Shown here piece by piece: positions 1-3,823 of a stretch of DNA of 6,350 nucleotides. A program made the position numbers and the translations under genes. This stretch comes from Acidobacteriota bacterium (GTDB taxonomy: Bacteria > Acidobacteriota > Polarisedimenticolia > J045): contig JALTMS010000235.1 in NCBI GenBank assembly GCA_027001345.1, positions 1-6,350 on the forward strand, written 5' to 3'. Under the pieces are notes generated by a model. It saw only the letters and a list, made by a program, of their open reading frames with translations. It did no database searches and was not told where the DNA came from. Numbering within the stretch: the stretch's first letter is position 1; each line of letters opens with the position of its first letter.

Positions 1-1451
1 CGTAGCGCCAGCGCGTAGTCCTGGCTGCCCCCCGAAGACCCCCGATACTGGGGCAGGAACACCGCCCAGCCCGCCGCCGCCAGGGCCTCCGCCTCGTAGA
101 CCCGGTAGGCGTCGAGAACCCGCCAGTGAGGCCCACCGTGGAGCCAGGTCAGCAACGGCGGAGGATCCTCACCCGGCTCGGGCGGCAGCAGCAGCAAGCC
201 TTCGTGTTCGAAACCTTCACAGGTCCAGGCGATCCGCTCTCGGCGGGCCCGCTGCCACTTCTCGGCAACGGCACCGAGAGCGGTGACCACCCGATGTCGG
301 CCGCTTTCGAGATCGAGCAGAGCCACTTCCGGGGGCGCCGAGGCGGTTTCGAGGACCATCGCCAGGGTATTGGCGTTCCGCGCCGCGCTGAGGCCCGAAA
401 ACACCGCGCCCTCTGGACCCACCCAGCAGTGCCGCCCGCTGGCCGGGTCGAGGATCGCCAGCCGACTGACCATGCCCCAGGCCAGCACGACCGCCACCCG
501 TCCATCGGGCAGGGGTAGCATTTCCTCGAGATCGCGATCGATCTCGCCCAGCAGAGGGCGCGGCGGCCGGTCCGGCCGCCGGAGATCCCAGACAAAGAGT
601 TCCTGGCGGCTGTAGGATGTCTTCGGATCGGCCCAGCCCCAGAACAGCAGAAATCGACCGTCGGCGGTGAAGCGGGGTCCCGATTCGCATCCGCCCCTCC
701 CGCCACTGACACGCACGGTCTCGCCCTGTTGCAGATCGAGCAGCAGCACTTCCGCCCGATCCTGGTCTTCGGGACGCCCGGTGTGATCGGTGGAATAAGC
801 CAGCCAGCGACCATCGGGGGAAAGATCGAACTCGCCCACGCCGCGGCTGGCGCCCAGCAGACGACGCGACTGCCCTCCTTCGAGGGGGTGGGCCCAGATC
901 TCCCAGCTCGGGATCGAGCCGTGGGCCACCACCGCATCGTCGTGGATCTCCCGGCGATGACGGCGCCAGCTACTCTCCGCCGGCGGGCGAGGCGCCTGCT
1001 GGAGGGTGACGATGGCCGAACCGTCGGCGTTCCACGCTGCGATCTCCACGCCCTCGGGAGCCTGGGTCAGACGCCGCGCCTCGCCGCCGGCAGCGGGCAA
1101 CACGAAGACCTGCCGCTTCTCACCGCCGTCCTCCCGGGCGTCGTCTTCCTCGTCCTCGTGGGGCTGGGGGCGAAAGGTGACGAAGGCCAGGTGCTCGCCG
1201 TCCGGGGACCACCGCGGCTGTCCGGCATCGCTCAAACCCCGGGTCAGTTGGCGGGATTCCACCGGTGCGGCAGCGGCGTCCGTCAGGTCGGCGAGGTGGA
1301 TTTGCCATCGCTCTTCACCCTTGTCCCAGTCCACCTCACCGAGGGTGAACGCCACACGCCGCCCGCAAGGAGACAGGCTCGGCTCCCCCGGAACTTTGAG
1401 GCTGATCAGATCTCGGGCCGTCACACGACGGTGCTGCCCGTTTTGGTTCAT
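1..1451 (-). CDS. S9-family serine peptidase (acylaminoacyl/dipeptidyl-peptidase type), C-terminus cut off by window edge
   Basis: Read on the minus strand from the ATG at 1451, the frame stays open for 483 codons to the left edge. The N-terminal part is a TolB/WD40-like beta-propeller with recurring blade motifs: WSPDG (residues 81-85), LSPDGRWLAYS (210-220) and FTADGRFLLF (261-270). An acidic insert (about 99-112) precedes VFVLPAAGGEARRLT, a layout common in S9 peptidases. The alpha/beta-hydrolase domain begins near residue 405 and shows the oxyanion-hole signature HGGPH (438-442), then AAAGWAVFLPQYRGSSGG (458-475), equivalent to the family's PNYRGS segment with N replaced by Q. The catalytic Ser (GxSxGG), Asp and His should lie in the missing C-terminal 150-200 residues, since relatives are usually 600-700 residues. 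There is no signal peptide, so it is probably a cytoplasmic enzyme trimming or hydrolysing oligopeptides or acylated peptides. AGGAGA (complement of 1457-1462), 5 nt upstream, supports the start. It is divergent from the HD-GYP gene. The family is confident; exact substrate is not. Confidence 0.93.
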   Translation of the reverse strand, partial: MNQNGQHRRVTARDLISLKVPGEPSLSPCGRRVAFTLGEVDWDKGEERWQIHLADLTDAAAAPVESRQLTRGLSDAGQPRWSPDGEHLAFVTFRPQPHEDEEDDAREDGGEKRQVFVLPAAGGEARRLTQAPEGVEIAAWNADGSAIVTLQQAPRPPAESSWRRHRREIHDDAVVAHGSIPSWEIWAHPLEGGQSRRLLGASRGVGEFDLSPDGRWLAYSTDHTGRPEDQDRAEVLLLDLQQGETVRVSGGRGGCESGPRFTADGRFLLFWGWADPKTSYSRQELFVWDLRRPDRPPRPLLGEIDRDLEEMLPLPDGRVAVVLAWGMVSRLAILDPASGRHCWVGPEGAVFSGLSAARNANTLAMVLETASAPPEVALLDLESGRHRVVTALGAVAEKWQRARRERIAWTCEGFEHEGLLLLPPEPGEDPPPLLTWLHGGPHWRVLDAYRVYEAEALAAAGWAVFLPQYRGSSGGSQDYALAL

Positions 1452-1456
1452 GAGAT

Positions 1457-1462
1457 TCTCCT
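1457..1462 (-). promoter_or_regulatory. Shine-Dalgarno of the S9 peptidase gene
   Basis: The minus strand reads AGGAGA here, 5 nt before the ATG at 1451. It is a near-consensus ribosome binding site and fixes the start of a gene whose other end is outside the window. Confidence 0.75.
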
Positions 1463-1473
1463 GGCGGCGGCGC

Positions 1474-1479
1474 ATTCTA
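1474..1479 (-). promoter_or_regulatory. Possible -10 element for the S9 peptidase gene
   Basis: The minus strand reads TAGAAT, a 5/6 match to TATAAT, in an otherwise very GC-rich stretch. It would give a leader of about 15 nt ending in the Shine-Dalgarno. No convincing -35 hexamer lies 16-18 nt upstream, so this is a weak candidate. Farther up the same 104-bp divergent gap is a small inverted repeat, CCGTC-6nt-GACGG (1504-1519), which could be an operator or chance. Confidence 0.3.
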
Positions 1480-1555
1480 CCGAGCCGCTGCGGCCAGCCG
1501 CCACCGTCGCTCAAGACGGCAGGCTGCGAGTCGATAAGCCCGGTGGGGTAAACCT

Positions 1556-2533
1556 GTGCCTGCCGAAGTGATCAGCCCACCGACCGCCTTCTTCTCGATC
1601 TCCCTGGAGATGATCGAGCCCGGCGATCTGTTGCCCTGCGACCTGTGGCTGCGTCCGGCCAACGGCGATCCCGTCCTGTATCGCGCGGCTCACCTGCCCT
1701 TCCTCCGCGAACATCTCGAGCGGCTCGAACAATCGGGGGTCGAGGTACTGCACATCGCCTTCGAGGACGCGGCGGCCTGGTCGGACTTCGTCGCCGAGCG
1801 GCTCAAGAGCCGGATTCTCGACCCCAACCGACCGATCGAGGAACGCGTCGACGAGTTGCTCAGCAGTTCGCGCGCCATGATGCGTGAAGTCTTCGACGAC
1901 CCCCGAGGCCCCGGCGTCCGGCGAACCATCGAACACCTGGGGGATGCGGTCAATCGGCTGATCGCCGAACCCGGTGCCTTCCACAGCGCCGTACGCCTGA
2001 TGGAGCACGACTACTACACCTACACCCACTGCTTCCACGTATCGGTGTACTCCGTGGGTCTCGGCAGGGCGGCGGGTATCGACGACGAGAACTACCTGAC
2101 CAGCCTCGGACAGGGCGGCCTGATTCACGACGTCGGCAAGACTTCCCTGCCCGCGTCGCTGATCAACAAGCCCGGACGCCTGACGGACAACGAGTTCCGC
2201 CTGATGAAGACGCACCCCGAGCAGGGCATCGTCCTGCTCGACGAGATGAACTGGCGTGATCCGATCGTGCGCGACGTGACGCTCAGCCACCACGAGCGTC
2301 TCGATGGTTCAGGTTATCCGCGGGGCCTGAAGGGTGATTCGGTCACCGTGGCGGCACGGATCTCCGCGATCTGCGATGCCTTCGACGCGATGACCACCGA
2401 CCGTTCCTACAGTCGGGGCATGAGTTCTCTCGAGGCGCTGAAGATCTTGCGCGGGGCTCACGGCCGGCGCTACGACCAGCGGTTGCTCGAAACCTTCATC
2501 CGTATGCTGCTCGACCCGGAGAAACAGGCATGA
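1556..2533 (+). CDS. HD-GYP domain protein, probable cyclic-di-GMP phosphodiesterase
   Basis: A 325-residue protein predicted to hydrolyse the second messenger c-di-GMP in the cytosol. Residues 1-80 form a small N-terminal domain (FFSISLEMIEPGDLLPCDLW, LYRAAHLPFL, GVEVLHIAFED) of the type often placed before HD-GYP domains. Residues 85-140 are helical and probably link the two. The HD-GYP domain spans about 145-322. Its metal and signature residues are all present: H158 (or H161), H191-D192 with K195 in HDVGKTSLP, H220 in KTHPEQG, H245-H246 in HHERLDGSGYP with the GYP at 253-255, and D274 in ICDAFDAMTTDRSYS. The position four before H158 is Tyr; by my recollection of trinuclear enzymes it is Glu there, so a binuclear centre is more likely (inference). 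The start is the GTG at 1556: an in-frame TAA at 1535-1537 excludes a longer protein, and GGTGGGG (1542-1548) lies 7 nt upstream. No receiver or membrane segment is seen, so the input signal is unclear. The stop overlaps the next start by 4 nt. Confidence 0.93.
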   Translation: MPAEVISPPTAFFSISLEMIEPGDLLPCDLWLRPANGDPVLYRAAHLPFLREHLERLEQSGVEVLHIAFEDAAAWSDFVAERLKSRILDPNRPIEERVDELLSSSRAMMREVFDDPRGPGVRRTIEHLGDAVNRLIAEPGAFHSAVRLMEHDYYTYTHCFHVSVYSVGLGRAAGIDDENYLTSLGQGGLIHDVGKTSLPASLINKPGRLTDNEFRLMKTHPEQGIVLLDEMNWRDPIVRDVTLSHHERLDGSGYPRGLKGDSVTVAARISAICDAFDAMTTDRSYSRGMSSLEALKILRGAHGRRYDQRLLETFIRMLLDPEKQA

Positions 2534-3318
2534 GCCTTCTCGACTTCCTCTTCCGCGGCGGAAAACGGCAGGCAGACGGCTCCCAGCAAGCCCGAGAGCT
2601 GGACGCGACGATCGCCGAGTACCGCCGCAAGCTGCGGCAGCAGCCACGGCAGGCCGCCGACTGGTACCGGCGAATCGCCGAAGCCCAGATGCAGGCCGGC
2701 CGCCGGAACGAAGCTGTCGAGGCCTACCTGCGGGCCGCGGAGATTCATGAGCGGGACGACCTGAACCTCAAGGCGATGGCACTGTACAAGGCCGTGCTGC
2801 GCATCGATCCGGACAACAGCGTGGTGCTCGACAAGCTGGGGGAACTGGCCTGCGGCCGGCAACCCGAGCCGGATGTTCCCGCGGCGGATCCCGGTGCGAT
2901 GACCCTGCGCACGAGGCTCCAGCGCTACGCGCCCCTCTTCTCGGAAATGGACCGCGAAACCCTCTGCGCAGTGGTCGAGGTGATGGAATGCCGGCAGGCG
3001 GAGGCCGGTGAAGTCATCTTCCGCCAGGGCGATGCCGGAGATTCCCTGTTCATCATCACCTCGGGCGAGGTGGCCCTGACGGTCGAGAGCGCCGACAAGG
3101 AGGCGATCGAACTCCAGCGCCTGAACGACGGCGCTTGCTTTGGTGAAGTCTCGGCCATCTCGCGTCTGCCGCGCAACGTCAGCGCGATTGCCACCATGCC
3201 CACCGAGTTGCTCGAGCTGAGCCGCGACTACCTCGAGGCCGTTTCCATCGCCCATCCCCAGCTCTGGACGACCCTCGAACGCTTTCAGCAGCGCCGCCTG
3301 GTGCCCGTCGGCGTGTGA
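2530..3318 (+). CDS. TPR and cyclic-nucleotide-binding (CRP-fold) domain protein
   Basis: A 262-residue soluble protein. Residues about 22-108 are helical with two TPR-like units (WYRRIAEAQMQAGRRNEAVEAYLRAA, about 45-70, given here as two adjoining helices; LKAMALYKAVLRIDPDN, 80-96), a protein-interaction scaffold. After a Pro/Ala/Asp linker (111-122), residues about 128-255 form a cyclic-nucleotide-binding domain: LFSEMDRETL, then AGEVIFRQGDAGDSLFIITS (159-178) and the phosphate-binding cassette CFGEVSAISRLPRNVSA (203-219). E206 and R215 match the Glu and Arg that contact the ribose and cyclic phosphate in CRP/PKA-type domains, so ligand binding is plausible. No helix-turn-helix follows, so it is not a classical CRP transcription factor. 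The ATG at 2530 overlaps the HD-GYP stop (ATGA), with GGAG (2518-2521) 8 nt upstream, so translation is probably coupled. It may sense cAMP, cGMP or c-di-GMP and pass this to a partner; ligand and partner are unknown. Confidence 0.9.
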   Translation: MSLLDFLFRGGKRQADGSQQARELDATIAEYRRKLRQQPRQAADWYRRIAEAQMQAGRRNEAVEAYLRAAEIHERDDLNLKAMALYKAVLRIDPDNSVVLDKLGELACGRQPEPDVPAADPGAMTLRTRLQRYAPLFSEMDRETLCAVVEVMECRQAEAGEVIFRQGDAGDSLFIITSGEVALTVESADKEAIELQRLNDGACFGEVSAISRLPRNVSAIATMPTELLELSRDYLEAVSIAHPQLWTTLERFQQRRLVPVGV

Positions 3319-3328
3319 CGATCCGCAC

Positions 3329-3350
3329 GTATGGGAGAATGCTCCCATGC
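3329..3350 (+). promoter_or_regulatory. Inverted repeat that covers the RBS and start of the small downstream gene
   Basis: ATGGGAG (3331-3337) and CTCCCAT (3342-3348) are perfect 7-bp complements around a 4-nt AATG loop; a U-G pair (3330/3349) and a G-C pair (3329/3350) extend the stem to 9. GGGAG (3333-3337) is the only good Shine-Dalgarno for the ATG at 3347, and the A and U of that start codon are in the other arm. Folding would block initiation. The hairpin begins 10 nt after the previous gene's stop. There is no following U-run, so it is not a simple terminator. Confidence 0.5.
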
Positions 3351-3685
3351 TGCGATGGCTCGAAACCTGGAGACGCTGGAGGCAGTCGGCTCGGCTGCGC
3401 CGCTGCGCGCAGCACCGACTCGACGAACTGTTTTTCGTACACCGAGAACTACTCGCCGCCGGCCGACTCGAGCCCCATCATCGGTCGCGCATCAGCATCC
3501 TGGAAATTGACTCTGGTCCAGATGGCTCCGTGGAACGGATTCTCTTTGGCATCATCCGACATCCGCGCCCCCATCCCCTCGCCCCCAGGGGGGATGAAGT
3601 GCTCGAATTACTCGATTACTTCCCCGACCAGAGGCGGCTGAGCATGGCTGGCAGTCGCAATCTCACCCGTCGCGGCAAGTCCTGA
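3347..3685 (+). CDS. Small basic hypothetical protein
   Basis: I do not recognise this 112-residue protein. The N-terminus is rich in Arg and Trp (W4, W8, W11 and eight Arg in the first 24 residues) and is followed by a predicted amphipathic helix (HRLDELFFVHRELLAAGRLE, 23-42). Residues 49-72 alternate hydrophobics as expected for strands (ISILEID, ERILFGIIRH), then GDEVLELLDYFPDQRRL (82-98) looks like a helix, and the tail is basic. No signal peptide or membrane segment is seen. It starts 28 nt after the TPR/cNMP gene and is probably the last gene of that operon. GGGAG at 3333-3337 precedes the ATG by 9 nt. Codon use is less G/C-biased at third positions than in the neighbours, with AGA, AGG, CTA, GTA and TTA codons, which suggests a weakly constrained or acquired gene. 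A competing frame opening with GTG at 3315 gives a Ser/Pro-rich low-quality protein, so I prefer this one. That it is expressed is moderately likely. Confidence 0.6.
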   Translation: MLRWLETWRRWRQSARLRRCAQHRLDELFFVHRELLAAGRLEPHHRSRISILEIDSGPDGSVERILFGIIRHPRPHPLAPRGDEVLELLDYFPDQRRLSMAGSRNLTRRGKS

Positions 3686-3697
3686 TCCCCCGAAAAG

Positions 3698-3712
3698 CCG
3701 CGGCCCGCGCGG
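3698..3712. terminator. GC-rich hairpin after the small gene, possible weak terminator
   Basis: CCGCG (3698-3702) and CGCGG (3708-3712) can pair around a 5-nt loop, 12 nt after the stop of the small gene. On the plus strand it is followed by GGAAAGC rather than a U-run; on the minus strand it is followed by CTTTTC. It may mark the operon end but is not a standard intrinsic terminator. Confidence 0.25.
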
Positions 3713-3727
3713 GAAAGCAAATAGGTC

Positions 3728-3757
3728 TTCAATCCCTCCCATCGCTCTTGCTATGGT
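3728..3757 (+). promoter_or_regulatory. Weak promoter candidate for the subtilase gene
   Basis: TTCAAT (3728-3733) and TATGGT (3752-3757) are separated by 18 nt and match the -35 and -10 consensus at 3/6 and 4/6 positions. A start of transcription near 3764 would give a leader of about 60 nt. This is the best sigma70-like pair I see in the gap, but the match is poor. Confidence 0.2.
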
Positions 3758-3766
3758 GGCGTCAAC

Positions 3767-3786
3767 GGCATCCACGAAAGGATGCT
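3767..3786 (+). repeat. Inverted repeat in the leader of the subtilase gene
   Basis: GCATCC (3768-3773) and GGATGC (3780-3785) are perfect complements around ACGAAA, with a possible G-U pair at 3767/3786. An 8-bp palindrome TGCATGCA follows at 3791-3798. If transcription starts near 3764 the hairpin would form the 5' end of the mRNA; as DNA it could be an operator. Function is unknown. Confidence 0.4.
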
Positions 3787-3804
3787 CTCTTGCATGCAGT
3801 CTCG

Positions 3805-3814
3805 AGGAGGAGGA
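3805..3814 (+). promoter_or_regulatory. Strong Shine-Dalgarno of the subtilase gene
   Basis: AGGAGGAGGA ends 9 nt before the ATG at 3824. It decides between that start and two in-frame ATGs farther up (3782 and 3794), which would place this purine run inside the coding sequence and spoil the signal peptide. Confidence 0.8.
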
Positions 3815-3823
3815 TCGAATCCC

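Noticed and set aside
149..1571. Several long open frames on both strands across the S9 peptidase, including plus-strand frames at 126-518, 729-1571 and 1006-1551 and minus-strand frames at 149-937 and 217-690
   Set aside because: They are out-of-frame shadows. The minus-strand frame starting at 1451 encodes a recognisable propeller and HGGPH hydrolase throughout, while the others give low-complexity Arg/Pro/Gly-rich products.
1511..2293. 260-codon minus-strand open frame opposite the HD-GYP gene
   Set aside because: Antisense shadow of GC-rich coding DNA; the plus strand carries an unambiguous HD-GYP domain.
2470..3348. 292-codon minus-strand open frame opposite the TPR/cNMP gene
   Set aside because: No family resemblance, and the plus strand carries clear TPR and cNMP motifs with a good start context.
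3315..3641. Plus-strand frame starting at GTG 3315 with an attractive 4-nt GTGA overlap with the previous stop
   Set aside because: The product is Ser/Pro-rich with no regular structure, and no Shine-Dalgarno is evident. The frame from 3347 has better composition and an RBS.
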